A stretch of 64,000 nucleotides of DNA from Embleya sp040629175 (GCF_040629175.1 NZ_JBEXUX010000042.1:26758-90757), one strand, 5' to 3'. Counted from the first letter of the stretch, positions 1 to 11,761 are shown. The notes: generated by a model not told the origin, from the sequence alone. Numbers and translations: made by a program.

Positions 1-3000
1 GGCGACGTTCAGCACGGACTGGTCGCTCACGCTCGGCGGCATCAGGCCGCCGGGCTCGTACAGCGGGCGGCCGTCGTTGAGCTGCGGACGACCGGCGATC
101 GGACTGGTCGGATTCCGTGGTGCGTCCGGCCGGTCGGGCCGCGGGTTCGCGTCGGTCGTGGCCGGCGAGTTCGCGTACGGAGTCGAGTCGTAGGTGGTGT
201 TCGGCTCCGGTCGGGTGCTCGGATCGACGGTCGGCGAGGTGTTCGGGCCTCGGCCGAAGAGGTTGCGGATCCGGTCGCCGAGTCCGCCCACCGCGTTGTC
301 GACCCGACCGCTCGGATCCGGGTTGCCCGGTGTGCCGGGGCGGGGGCCCGTCGGGTTGCCGGCCGGCGTCAGGTTCAGGATGCCGACACCGCCGCCGTCC
401 CGGGTCGGTGTGCCGTCCTGCTCCGAACGCGGCGCGGAGTCCCGCGCGGGGTCGGTGGTGGGGCCGGCGATCGTCGGCTCGGCGGTGAGGTTGGTGTCCC
501 GGTTCGGATCCTGGTTCGGGTCATGGTTCGGATCCTGGCGGGTGTCCGGCGTCGGGTCCGCGGCCGGGTCCGGCTCGGCATCCTGTCGGTGTTCCGGCGT
601 GGTGTCGCCGGTCGGGTCCTGTCGGGTGTCCGAGGTGGGCTCGGGCGTCGGGTCGGAGGTCCGGTCGGTCGTCGGGTCCGGCGTCGGGTCGGGCGTCGAC
701 TCGGGCCGGGATTCCGGCCGGGTCTCCGGGGTCGCGTCGGGCGTCGGGTCCGACCGGTTCTCCGGCGTCGGGTCGGACTTCGGGTCGGCGGTCGGGTCCG
801 GTCGGGCGTCCCGGTTCGGATCCGTGTGGCCTTCCGGCGTCGGGTCCGTGTTCGGGTCCGTCGTCGATCCCGGCGTCCGGTCCGGCGTGGTTCCGTTCGG
901 GTCGGTCGCGTGGTTGGGGGTGTTGCCGGCCGAGTCGTCCTGGCGTTGGCCGGGAATGCGGCTCGTGTCCGGCGAGGTGTTGCTCGGTGTCGTCCCGGTG
1001 GTCGGCGAAGTGCCGTTCGAGGAAGCCGAGTTCGGAGTGGTCGGGCCGGTCGGGCCGCCGGTGGTCGGCGTCGCGGCGCCCGTCGGTCGGGTCGCGGTCG
1101 GCGTACCGGTGGAGTTCGTGGTGGCCGAAGTGCCGTTGCTGGCACCGGAGTTGGACGTCGTACCGGCACCGGTGCCCGGGTTGGTACCCGTCCCGGTACC
1201 CGCACTCGTGGCCGTGGCCGCACCCGTGCTCGCCGCTGCGGTCGTCGCAGCCGTCGTGCTCGTCGTCGACACGTTGGTCGTCGTGCTCGGACCGGACGTC
1301 GACGGCGTCGTGGACGAGGACGGCGAGCCGATCGAGGACGAACCGCTCGAGGTGGACGCGGTGCTCGTGGACGCCGTCGTGGTCTGCACGCCGCCGCCGG
1401 AAGGCCCGCCGCCCGTCGGCCCGCCGCCCATGGACGGCGAACCACCACTCGGGGCGGCGGAGCCGGTCACGGTCGCCGAGCCGCCCATCGGCGACGCGTT
1501 GCCACCGCCCGGCGTACCGCCGGCGGGCATGCCACCCGGCTGCTGACCGCCGCTCGGCGGCGCCTGTACATACGAGTTGTTCTGCGAGGAGCCGCCGTCG
1601 TGACCCGGTACGCCGCGCGGCGCGTCGCCGCTGTGGCCGGTCACTCCCGCCGGCGCGTCCGTCACCGGCGGCGCCGCGGCCGAGGCGTTCTGGGTCGCGA
1701 CGGGGGTGTGCGAGGGCCGGTAGTCCCCGCCCGTGTTGCCGCCACCGCCACCGGAGTTGCCGGGATTCCCGCCGGAGCTACCGGAGTTGCCACCCGAGTT
1801 CCCGTGCTGACCGGAGTTCCCCGAGTTCCCGCCCGAGTTCCCCCCGGAATTCCCGGAGTTCCCGGAGTTCCCCCCGGAATTCCCACCCGAGTTCCCGGAG
1901 TCTCCCGAGTTCCCGGACGAATGGTGCGACCCGCCGTTCTGGCCACCGTTCCCGGTCGACCCGCCGTTGCCGCCCCCGCCCCCGTTCGATCCGCCCGACG
2001 AGCCGTTGGACCCGCCGCCGTTCCCGCCGCCGCCTCCGTTGGACCCGCCCGAGCCGTTCGACCCGCCGCCCCCGCCGCCGTTCCCGGAGTTCCCGCCGCC
2101 CCCGCCGTCCGGGTTGAGCGTCGAATCGATTCTGTTGCCGCCGGTCACCGGCCCGTTGTTGCCGCCCAGGTTCGGCCCGCCGAGGCCCGAAGGGTCGAGG
2201 CCGGGGGTGTTGAACGCGCCGCTGACCCGGTCGCCGAGCTTGGACGCGCCGTGGTCGGTCGCACCGCCCAGGCCACCACTGGCGAAGGTCTCCCAGTTCA
2301 CCGGACCGCCGGTGGCCAGCGTGCCGGCGACCTCGGCGCTCACATTGGAGGTCAGCGAGGTGGTGACGCCCTTGATGCCCACGTCGGCGCCCTCGCCGAA
2401 GACCTTCTTGCCGAGGCCGTTCACGCCGATCGCGGCCAGGCCGCCGGCCGCGCCGCCGCCCGCGGCCAGCGCGGTCTGCTTGATCGAGTAGCCGTCCTGC
2501 GAACCCCAGGTCATGTGGATGAACTGGGAGATGATGTCGTCGCGCACCTCGGAGAGTGCCTCGAGGGCGACGTTCTTGAGCAGTCGGCGCACCATGGACG
2601 CCTCGATCCGCCCCAGCATCCGGCGCAGCACCTGCATGAACGAGAAGCGCAGCGCGGCGGTCGAGGCCGCGGCGGTTCCGGCGGTGATGCCCAGGGTGAT
2701 CGGAGCCGCCGCGATCTGGGCCAGGATGGCCGCGCCCTGGATGGTCGCCATCGTGACGAACTCGATCTTGGTGGCGTAGATCGTGTCACTCGTGTCGTCC
2801 GCCGCGCCGCCGAGTGCCTTGGAAGCCCCTTCCAGGGCCGGGAAGAACGCCTTCTCGCCCTTGCTCAGCTTGTCCCACATCCGAAGGAAGGCTTCCATGC
2901 CCTTGCCCTCGTTGGCGGCGTTGAGCTTGTTGACCGCCGCGGCCAGGTCCCCCGCGACCTTGGCGAGTTCGCCGGCGGCGTGTTCCCACGCGTTGCCCAG

Positions 3001-3093
3001 CGCCTCACACTTGTCCTCGTCGCCCTCCGGCCAGTCGACACCGACCAGCAGTTCGAGGACCTTCTCGACGATTTCCCCCGCTTCGACCGCCAT
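1..3093 (-). CDS. Giant WXG100-like (CpnT-N-like) type VII secretion substrate/polymorphic toxin candidate, C-terminus off the window
   Basis: Reading the minus strand from ATG at 3093, the frame stays open for 1031 codons to base 1, so the C-terminus lies outside. Residues about 15-60 (DWPEGDED, then AWEHAAGELAKVAGDLAAAV) match the WXG100-like N-terminal domain of CpnT-type proteins as I know that family. Residues about 100-300 are Ala/Gly-rich, partly hydrophobic helices. From about residue 328 to 450 the chain is Gly/Asn/Ser repeats (GGNSGNSG type), then Thr/Ser/Gly-rich to about 730, then Asp-Pro-Thr/Glu repeats (DPTPD, DPNRD) to about 870, then a more ordinary sequence (VGILNLTPAGNPTG) that may open the C-terminal part. 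ATG overlaps the stop of the upstream small WXG gene (TGATG), so the two are translationally coupled. A secreted toxin with a long linker is an inference; the catalytic end is not visible. Long antisense frames here are compositional shadows. Confidence 0.8.
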   Translation of the reverse strand, partial: MAVEAGEIVEKVLELLVGVDWPEGDEDKCEALGNAWEHAAGELAKVAGDLAAAVNKLNAANEGKGMEAFLRMWDKLSKGEKAFFPALEGASKALGGAADDTSDTIYATKIEFVTMATIQGAAILAQIAAAPITLGITAGTAAASTAALRFSFMQVLRRMLGRIEASMVRRLLKNVALEALSEVRDDIISQFIHMTWGSQDGYSIKQTALAAGGGAAGGLAAIGVNGLGKKVFGEGADVGIKGVTTSLTSNVSAEVAGTLATGGPVNWETFASGGLGGATDHGASKLGDRVSGAFNTPGLDPSGLGGPNLGGNNGPVTGGNRIDSTLNPDGGGGGNSGNGGGGGGSNGSGGSNGGGGGNGGGSNGSSGGSNGGGGGNGGSTGNGGQNGGSHHSSGNSGDSGNSGGNSGGNSGNSGNSGGNSGGNSGNSGQHGNSGGNSGSSGGNPGNSGGGGGNTGGDYRPSHTPVATQNASAAAPPVTDAPAGVTGHSGDAPRGVPGHDGGSSQNNSYVQAPPSGGQQPGGMPAGGTPGGGNASPMGGSATVTGSAAPSGGSPSMGGGPTGGGPSGGGVQTTTASTSTASTSSGSSSIGSPSSSTTPSTSGPSTTTNVSTTSTTAATTAAASTGAATATSAGTGTGTNPGTGAGTTSNSGASNGTSATTNSTGTPTATRPTGAATPTTGGPTGPTTPNSASSNGTSPTTGTTPSNTSPDTSRIPGQRQDDSAGNTPNHATDPNGTTPDRTPGSTTDPNTDPTPEGHTDPNRDARPDPTADPKSDPTPENRSDPTPDATPETRPESRPESTPDPTPDPTTDRTSDPTPEPTSDTRQDPTGDTTPEHRQDAEPDPAADPTPDTRQDPNHDPNQDPNRDTNLTAEPTIAGPTTDPARDSAPRSEQDGTPTRDGGGVGILNLTPAGNPTGPRPGTPGNPDPSGRVDNAVGGLGDRIRNLFGRGPNTSPTVDPSTRPEPNTTYDSTPYANSPATTDANPRPDRPDAPRNPTSPIAGRPQLNDGRPLYEPGGLMPPSVSDQSVLNVA
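601..900 (-). repeat. Degenerate DPT/DPN-coding repeats in the giant WXG-like gene
   Basis: Imperfect short repeats built around GTCGGGTC encode Asp-Pro-Thr/Asn/Glu/Asp stretches (DPTPDATPE, DPTPDPTTD). They are in frame and lack the fixed spacing of a CRISPR. They probably form an extended, flexible linker. Confidence 0.7.
1751..1922 (-). repeat. Short tandem repeats coding for (GGN/SGN/S) linker
   Basis: Repeated GAGTTCCC / GGAATTCCC words, 9-12 bases apart, encode GNSGGNSG-type tripeptide repeats in the giant WXG-like protein. The multiples of three preserve frame, so length can vary by slippage without truncating the protein. Confidence 0.75.
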
Positions 3094-3419
3094 CAGGCCT
3101 TGCCACCGAAGCTCTCGCGGTTGTGGTCCTCGGTCTTCTGGTAGTTGCCGGCGGACGTGTCCAAGCCCTTGCCGATCTCGCCGAGACCCTTGGCGAGCGC
3201 TTCGAGCGCTTCGAGCACCTTGTCCCGGGCCGGCTTGTACTCCTTCGCGAACCCGTTGCCGAGATCGTCGTCGCCCCAGCATTCGCCGAGACCCTCGATG
3301 GACGTCTTGAGCGTCGCCCGTATCTCACCGACGCGCCTTCCCGCGTCCGTGAAAGCCTTGCCCGCCGTCTTGAAGTCCGAGGGAAGGGCCTTGTATCCCG
3401 TACCCGCGTCCGCCGTCAT
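3093..3419 (-). CDS. WXG100-family type VII secretion target
   Basis: A 108-residue, helical protein with no signal peptide. A Trp-Gly turn followed by acidic residues (ECWGDDDLGNGFAKEY, about residues 46-61) separates two helices, the helix-turn-helix hairpin of WXG100 proteins. The C-terminal half (VLEALEALAKGLGEIGKGLD) is amphipathic. The ATG at 3419 is preceded by a GGGGGTG purine run; longer upstream frames lack support. The TGA overlaps the ATG of the giant downstream WXG-like gene, so the pair is probably co-translated and may form a heterodimer for export, as WXG100 partners do. No ESX core genes (EccC, EccB, EccD) are in the window, so secretion would depend on machinery encoded elsewhere. 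Confidence 0.85.
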   Translation of the reverse strand: MTADAGTGYKALPSDFKTAGKAFTDAGRRVGEIRATLKTSIEGLGECWGDDDLGNGFAKEYKPARDKVLEALEALAKGLGEIGKGLDTSAGNYQKTEDHNRESFGGKA

Positions 3420-3598
3420 GTGAGAACACCCCCGTGTTCCGTGTCTCTCTGGCTGTCGCACGGTCCCCGGCAGGTTCCGGACAGGACGTCTTCCGGGGGC
3501 ATGAAGGCAAGACACTAATTCACGATTCGCCGGAGTGTCACGTTTCCGGGGGTCGACGTTCCGGATCGAACGTCGGCCCCCGGAAGGTACTTCACATG

Positions 3599-5878
3599 TT
3601 ATTCGGGGACAAACCAGACGGTGGCCAGTGGGGGCAGCGTCATCGTCGCGGAGGCCGGTCGACCCTGCCATTCCCCGTCGACGGCCAGGATCTCGCCTTG
3701 ATTGCCCACGTTCGCGCCGCCGTAGCCGTCGGCATCGGTGTTGAGCACCTCACGCCAGCGACCCGCGTGCGGCAGACCCACCCGGAAGTCCTCCCGGACC
3801 ACCGGGGAGAAATTGCACACGCAGAGCAACTGCTCACCGGCCGCACCGAGTCGGATGAAGGACAACACATTGGACGCCGCGTCCCCGCCGTCGATCCAGG
3901 AGAAGCCCTCCGGGCGGGTGTCCTGCGTCCACAGCGCGGACCTGCCCCGATACGTGGTGTTGAGGTCGCGGACCAGCCGCTGGATGCCCCGGTGCTCCTC
4001 GTGGTCCAGCAACCACCAGTCCAGGCCGCGTGCCTCCGACCACTCGGCGCCGTGGCCGAATTCCGAGCCCATGAACAACAACTGCTTGCCCGGATGGGCC
4101 CACATGAAGGCCAGGTAGGCGCGCACGTTCGCCATCTGCTGCCAGCGGTCGCCCGGCATCTTGTCCACCAGCGAGCGTTTGCCGTGCACCACCTCGTCGT
4201 GGCTGATCGGCAGGATGTAGTTCTCGCTCCAGGCGTACATCAGCGAGAAGGTGATCTCGTTGTGGTGATGTTGCCGGTGGATCGGCTCCTTCTGGATGTA
4301 CTCCAGCGAGTCGTGCATCCAGCCCATGTTCCACTTGAAGCCGAAGCCGAGCCCGCCGCCGTCGGTGGAGCGGGTCACCCCGTCCCACGCGGTGGACTCC
4401 TCGGCGATGGTGAGCACGCCCGGCACCCGCCGGTACAGCGTCGCGTTCATCTCCTGGAGGAAGGCCACCGCGTCCAGGTTCTCCCGGCCGCCGTGTTGGT
4501 TGGGCGCCCACTGGCCGTGTTCGCGCGAGTAGTCCAGGTAGAGCATCGAGGCGACCGCGTCCACCCGCAGCCCGTCGATGTGGAACTCCTCGCACCAGTA
4601 GACCGCGTTGGCGACCAGGAAGTTGCGCACCTCGTTGCGGCCGTAGTCGAAGACCAGCGTGCCCCAGTCGGGATGTTCGCCCCGACGCGGATCAGGGTGC
4701 TCGTACAGCGGCGTCCCGTCGAACCGGGCCAGCGCCCAGTCGTCCTTGGGGAAGTGCGCCGGCACCCAGTCCACCAGCACGCCGATGCCCGCGCGGTGCA
4801 GCGCGTCGACCAGGTGACGGAACTCGTCGGGACTGCCGAACCGCGACGTGGGCGCGTAGTACGAGGACACCTGGTAGCCCCAGGACGGCCCGTACGGGTG
4901 TTCGGCCACCGGCAGCAGTTCGACGTGCGTGAAGCCCATCTCGGTGACGTAGGCGGGCAACTGCTCGGCGAGTTGCAGGTAACTCAGGCCCGGCCGCCAC
5001 GAGCCGAGATGGATCTCGTACACACTCATCGCCGAGGTGTGGTGGGTCACCTCGGCCCGCTTTTCCAACCACTCCTTGTCCGACCACGAGTAGGCCGAGG
5101 TGTGCACGACCGACGCGGTCGAGGGCGGCAGTTCGGTCGCGAAGGCCAGCGGGTCGGCCTTTTGCCGGGACACCCCGTCCCGACCGAGGATCTCGTACTT
5201 GTACTTGGTGCCGTCGCCGACGTCGGGGACGAACAACTCCCACACCCCGGACGAGCCGAGCGAACGCATCGGGTGCCCGATGCCGTCCCAGTAGTTGAAG
5301 TCGCCCACCACCCGCACGCCCTGCGCGTTCGGGGCCCAGACCGCGAACGAGGTGCCGGCGACGGGCCCGTTCGGGGTCTCGTACGAGCGCACGTGCGCGC
5401 CGAGCACCTCCCACAGCCGCTCGTGCCGGCCCTCGGAGATGAGGTGTATGTCGAACTCGCCCAGGGTGGGCAGGAACCGGTACGGGTCGTCCGTGTGCAG
5501 TTCGGTGCCCTCGTAACGGATCTCCAGCCGATAGTCGGGCACCTGATCACCCGGCACGACGCCGCTGAACAGGCCCTCCGCCTCGTGGGTCAGCTCGACC
5601 CGGCGCTCGCCGGTGACCACGAACACCTCGCGGGCCCACGGCCGCAGCACCCGCACCACCACGCCGTCGACGCCGGGCACGTTCGGGTGCGGGCCGAGCA
5701 GTGCGTGCGGATCGTGGTGAGCGCCGTCCACCAGGCGGCGCAACTCCTCGCCGGCGGTCGGCGGTACGACGGGGGTGCCGGTCGGGCGGATTCGGGGGCG
5801 CTTGTCCCGACTCCGGGTGGGGCGGCCGGTGACCCCGCCGCCCTCGGGTGACGCGCTGAAGTCCTGACGGGCCGTCAC
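3599..5878 (-). CDS. glgB: 1,4-alpha-glucan branching enzyme
   Basis: 759 residues, last gene of the glgE-treS-mak-glgB operon. It cuts an alpha-1,4 chain and rejoins it as an alpha-1,6 branch, so it branches the glucan made by GlgE. The chain has the CBM48 N-terminal region (VWAPNAQGVRVVGDFNYWDG), then the GH13 barrel with all catalytic residues: nucleophile Asp near 440 (LRVDAVASM), acid/base Glu near 493 (TIAEEST), stabilising Asp near 561 (ISHDEVVHGKRSL). The C-terminal beta domain ends TVWFVPE. Length suits actinobacterial GlgB with an extra N-terminal module. The gap to mak is 48 bases, consistent with co-transcription. Confidence 0.97.
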   Translation of the reverse strand: MTARQDFSASPEGGGVTGRPTRSRDKRPRIRPTGTPVVPPTAGEELRRLVDGAHHDPHALLGPHPNVPGVDGVVVRVLRPWAREVFVVTGERRVELTHEAEGLFSGVVPGDQVPDYRLEIRYEGTELHTDDPYRFLPTLGEFDIHLISEGRHERLWEVLGAHVRSYETPNGPVAGTSFAVWAPNAQGVRVVGDFNYWDGIGHPMRSLGSSGVWELFVPDVGDGTKYKYEILGRDGVSRQKADPLAFATELPPSTASVVHTSAYSWSDKEWLEKRAEVTHHTSAMSVYEIHLGSWRPGLSYLQLAEQLPAYVTEMGFTHVELLPVAEHPYGPSWGYQVSSYYAPTSRFGSPDEFRHLVDALHRAGIGVLVDWVPAHFPKDDWALARFDGTPLYEHPDPRRGEHPDWGTLVFDYGRNEVRNFLVANAVYWCEEFHIDGLRVDAVASMLYLDYSREHGQWAPNQHGGRENLDAVAFLQEMNATLYRRVPGVLTIAEESTAWDGVTRSTDGGGLGFGFKWNMGWMHDSLEYIQKEPIHRQHHHNEITFSLMYAWSENYILPISHDEVVHGKRSLVDKMPGDRWQQMANVRAYLAFMWAHPGKQLLFMGSEFGHGAEWSEARGLDWWLLDHEEHRGIQRLVRDLNTTYRGRSALWTQDTRPEGFSWIDGGDAASNVLSFIRLGAAGEQLLCVCNFSPVVREDFRVGLPHAGRWREVLNTDADGYGGANVGNQGEILAVDGEWQGRPASATMTLPPLATVWFVPE

Positions 5879-5926
5879 GGATGGGACCTCCTGAGACGTT
5901 GGTGCTGAACGGGAATCGACGGTTCG

Positions 5927-7374
5927 TCAGTGCGGCTGCGGCGCACGCTCGGCCAGGCGCCGGATCGCCGACATCGGAACCGGTAGCCACGAGGGTCGGT
6001 TGCCCGACTCGTACATGACCTCGTACACGGCCTTGTCGGTCTCGAAGGCCCGCAACAGCACGGGCTCGGAATGGGGGTCGAGCGAGCCCGCGTCGGCGTA
6101 CCCCGCACAGAAGGCTTCCCGGTTGCGGGTGGCCCATTCCTCCGCACGGTGCACCAGGTGCGGCGCGGGCGCCCCGCGCCCCCAGAACCCGTTGCCACCG
6201 GCCAGCAGATGCCGGGCCGCGTAGTCGAACGAGCGCAACATCGCCGCGATGTCGCGCAGCGGCGAGTGCAGCGAGCGCCGTTCGCTCAACGGCCGGGCCG
6301 GTTCGCCCTCGAAGTCGAGCAACACCCACCGGGTGGCGGTGCGCATCACCTGGCCGAGGTGGAAGTCGCCGTGGATGCGCTGCAACGGGACCGGATGCCC
6401 GTCCCGGCCCAGCGTCTCCAGATCCCGGTACGCCTCGCGCAGCCGGTCGGTGAACGGCGCCAGCTCCGGCACCGCCTCGGCCGCCGCGTGCAACCGGCGC
6501 TCCATGTCCCGGGCGATCGCGGCCAGCTCCGCCTCGCCCGCCACCGCCGTGGGCAGCGAGCGGGCCAGGTCGGCGTGCACCTCGGCGGTGGCCGCGCCGA
6601 GCCGGAAGGACTCGCCGGCGAAGTCGCCACCGGTCTCGTGTGCGTGCGGACCGGCGCCGCGCACCTCCTGGCCGGCGTACAGGTCGCGTACCGAGGTCTT
6701 GGCCAGCTCCCATCCGTCGGTGCCGGTGCGCAGGTATTCCTGGAGCAGGCCGAGCGTGGTCGGCTCGGCGTCCGCGTCCGGGAACGGCATGTCGAACCAC
6801 GCGATCGGCGCGGGGATCCGCCGCGAACCCGCGCCCGCCAGCGCGAGCGAGACCTCCAGGTCCGGGTTGACCCCGGGCACCACGCGGCGGAACAGCTTGA
6901 GGATCACGTCGTCGCCGAAGATGATCGACGTGTTCGACTGCTCGGCGCCGATCACCAGCCCGACGTGCTCGGGGTCGGGGGCCTGCGCGCCGGGGCGGTG
7001 GAAGCCCAGTGGGCCTGCGGTGTCCGCCGCGACGAACCGTTCCGGCAACCACCGGGTCAGTTCCGCGTCGTGCACCGCGTCGTAGAGGCTGTTGCCGTTG
7101 GGCAGCCGGCCGATCACCGCGTGCGTGAGTCGGCCCGGCAGGGTCTCGCGGACCCCCAGCAGGAGTTGGTAGTGCTCGGGCGTGCCGCCGTGGTCGACCC
7201 GCAGCAACATGTGGTGCAGCGCGGGATCGCCGGAGACCACTTCGAGGCTGTGGACCACGCCGGCCCCACGAAGAGGCCGGCCCTTGCCGGCGAACCATCT
7301 CTGCTGCGGCAGCCAGTCGCGCAGCAGAGCGATCACGGCGGAGGCAGTCGGATCGTGGGGTCGGGTGGAATCCG

Positions 7375-7378
<4 letters not shown>
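5927..7378 (-). CDS. mak: Maltokinase (Pep2/Mak)
   Basis: 483 residues. It phosphorylates maltose with ATP to alpha-maltose-1-phosphate, the donor for GlgE. The protein has the aminoglycoside-phosphotransferase-like kinase fold: Gln/Arg-rich N-terminal cap (WLPQQRWFAGKGRPL), catalytic HGDFHLGQ loop at about 336-343 and metal-binding LLDFEGEP about 17 residues later. The GTG at 7378 was chosen because it overlaps the treS stop as GTGA; a longer frame opening at 7411 would run into treS. Position between treS and glgB matches the classical pathway operon. Confidence 0.95.
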
Positions 7379-9065
<1,687 letters not shown>

Positions 9066-9069
<4 letters not shown>

Positions 9070-11342
9070 GGGCTGTTCCTCCGGACCGAGAAGAGATGCG
9101 CGGGCTCGTGCGCGGGATCCAGCCGCACGTAGTTGTGCCGACCCCAGCGATAACCGGCTCCGGTGAACTCGTCCTGCACCGCGAAGGTGTCCTGCCAGTC
9201 CAGCCCCAGGGCGGGCAGGTCCAGCGCGACGGTCGCCTCGTGCGTGTGGTGCGGATCCAGGTTCACCACGACCAGGACCAGGTCGTCGACGTCACCCACG
9301 CGGGTGCGCTTGGAGTAGGCCATGACCGCATCGTCGTCCACATGATGGAAAGTCAGGTTTCGCAGATGTTGCAGACTCGGGTGGCGTCGGCGCATCCGAT
9401 TCAGCGTGGTCAGGTACGGCGCCAGCGAGCGGCCCTCGCGTTCGGCGCCGGCCCAGTCGCGCGGGCGCAACTGGTACTTCTCCGAGTCGTGGTACTCCTC
9501 GCTGCCGGCCTTGACCGCCAGGTCCTCGTACAGCTCGAAGCCCGCATAGACCCCCCACGACGGGGACAGCGTGGCGGCCAGCAGGGCCCGGATCCGAAAC
9601 GCGGCCGGCCCGCCGTACTGAAGGTAGGCGTGCAGGATGTCGGGCGTGTTCACGAAGAAGTTCGGCCGCATGTAGGCGGACGCCTCGCCGGTGGTCAACT
9701 CGGTGAGGTACTCCTGAAGTTCGTCCTTGCCGTTGCGCCAGGTGAAGTACGTGTAGGACTGCTGGAAGCCGACCTTGGCCAGGGTGCGCATCATCGCGGG
9801 TCGGGTGAACGCCTCGGCCAGGAAGAGCACGTCCGGATCGCTCGCGTTGATCGTGGCGATCACCTGTTCCCAGAACGCCACCGGCTTGGTGTGCGGGTTG
9901 TCCACCCGGAAGATCCGCACGCCGTGCGCCATCCAGTGCCGCAACACCCGCAACGTCTCGGCGACCAGACCCTCGAAGTCGGTGTCGAAGTCGATCGGGT
10001 AGATGTCCTGGTACTTCTTGGGCGGGTTCTCCGCGTAGGCGATGGTGCCGTCGGCGCGGTGCCGGAACCACTCCGGGTGCTTGGCGACCCACGGGTGGTC
10101 GGGGGAGACCTGGAGCGCGAAGTCCAGCGCGACCTCCATCCGCAGTTCGCCCGCCCGGGCCACGAACGCGTCGAAGTCCTCGATCGTGCCCAGTTCGGGG
10201 TGGATCGCGTCGTGACCGCCCGCGGGCGAGCCGATCGCCCACGGCGAGCCGGGATCGTGCTCACCGGCTTCGAGCGTGTTGTTGGGCCCCTTGCGGAACG
10301 CGTCCCCGATCGGGTGAATCGGTGGCAGGTAGACCACGTCGAAGCCCATTGCGGCGATCTGCGGCAGGCGTTCCATCGCGGTCCGGAAGGTGCCGCTGCG
10401 CGGCGGGTGCTTGCCGGTCGGGTCCACCACCGCGCCCTCGGAGCGCGGGAAGAACTCGTACCACGCGCCGTACAGCGCGCGCTCGCGCTCGACACGCAGC
10501 GGATAGCGGGCCGACGTGGTGAGCAACTCGCGCAGCGGATGACTGCCCAACACCTCGTCCAGCGCGGCGGAACGGGCCGCGGCCAACCGCGCGGCGGGGC
10601 TGCGCGTGTCGTCTCGGACCGCGTCCACCGCGGCCAGCACGATCGCCCGCAGGCCGTCCTTCTTGGGCACGCCGGCGGCGGCCCGCTCCAGCAACTGCGC
10701 GCCCTCCTCCAGCATCAGCTCGACCTCCAGGCCGGCCGGGATCTTGATGCCGGCCGCGTGTCGCCACGTGGCGATCGGGTCGCCCCACGCCTCGACCGCG
10801 TAGGACCACAGGCCCTCGGTGGTCGGCGTGACGCTCGCGTGCACCCGGTCGGTCCCGGGCGCGCCCGGGAGCATCGGGGTGAGCGGGCCCGGCCGCCCGC
10901 GCGGGTCGCGCAGGACGACGTTCGCGGCCACCGCGTCGTGCCCCTCGCGAAAGACCGTGGCGCCCACGTGGAACGTCTCGCCCGGGACCGCCCGGGCCGG
11001 TCGGGTGCCGCCGTCGACGGCCGGTTCGACGTCGAGGATCGGGATGCGCCCGATGCGCGGCGTCACCGGTTTGGCCGATCTCCCGGCCCGGGTCGCCGAC
11101 TTGGTGCCGGCCGTGGTCGCGGTGGTGCGGTTCGCCTGCTCCGGCCGCACCGGGCCCGCCTCGGTCGTGGCCGGGCCGGCCGCCGGTGTTCGGGCGGCCG
11201 ATGTGGCGGCCGGCGTGGTCGCGGGCCCGGCGGCCCGCGGCTTCCCGGCGGTCGTCTTCCGTGCCGCGGCCTTGCCGGCCGCGACCTGTCCCGCCCGGGG
11301 TGCGCGGGCGCCCCCGGGGTCCTTCTCAGCCGAACTGGTCAT
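9066..11342 (-). CDS. glgE: Alpha-1,4-glucan:maltose-1-phosphate maltosyltransferase
   Basis: 758 residues. It transfers maltosyl units from maltose-1-phosphate to the non-reducing ends of alpha-glucan. The GH13_3 signature residues are visible: nucleophile Asp near 481 (FRVDNPHTKP) and acid/base Glu near 510 (LFLAEAFTRP); NPPKKYQDIYPIDFD is also typical. The ATG at 11342 has AGGAG seven bases upstream; a longer frame opening at 11495 has no such site. With this start the protein carries an unusual N-terminal extension of about 110 residues, rich in Ala, Thr, Lys and Pro, before the conserved PRIGRIPILDVEP. First gene of the operon, divergent from glgP. Confidence 0.96.
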
Positions 11343-11761
11343 GCCGAACTCCTGTACCCACGGACGGGCATCCCGTGCGCATCGCGCGCGATACACCCGT
11401 ACGGAAACCCACTCGATTCCCCGATTGCCGGACCCGGGAGTGGCGGAAAACCGACCCGGCGGCGACCGGTGGGATCGCTCGGGTCCACCTCTCACCGCTG
11501 CGCGGCGGCCATTGCTCGTGACGCGACCACCAGGCGGGGACCGGGTGGGGCCCGGCCCGCGACCGTGGACGGTGGATGTCTGGTGTGTCCGCGGTACGGC
11601 GGGACGGAAGGACCCGGCTGTTCAACGATCATCGAGTCGCTCGGGGCACGGTCCATATGGTGTAAAAACGCCCCCAGACCCATCCGCAAGATCTTGCCGG
11701 CTTTGCAAGCGCACTGCATCCACTGTCGCAAGTTCTGCCGCCTTCCGGCTAGGGTCGCAGC
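11343..11761. promoter_or_regulatory. Divergent glgE/glgP control region with GCAAG-type operator cluster (11686-11732)
   Basis: This 419-base gene-free region must hold the promoters of both units. A perfect 12-base palindrome GCAAGATCTTGC sits at 11686-11697, followed by TTGCAAG at 11703-11709 and CGCAAG at 11727-11732, just upstream of glgP. From memory, TTGCAAG/CTTGCA motifs occur in Streptomyces amylase and maltose promoters bound by the LacI-family regulator MalR/Reg1, so a maltose-responsive operator is plausible. ATCGCGCGCGAT (11381-11392) is another palindrome near glgE. No convincing -35/-10 pair could be fixed by eye. Confidence 0.5.

Noticed and set aside
601..1922. Short repeats that could suggest a CRISPR array or minisatellite
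   Set aside because: Units are 6-12 bases without fixed spacers, are in frame and encode DPT and GNSG repeats.
523..3144. Long open plus-strand frame opposite the giant WXG-like gene
   Set aside because: Composition is extremely Arg/Gly-rich with no domains. It is the shadow of a GC-biased, repeat-rich gene on the minus strand.
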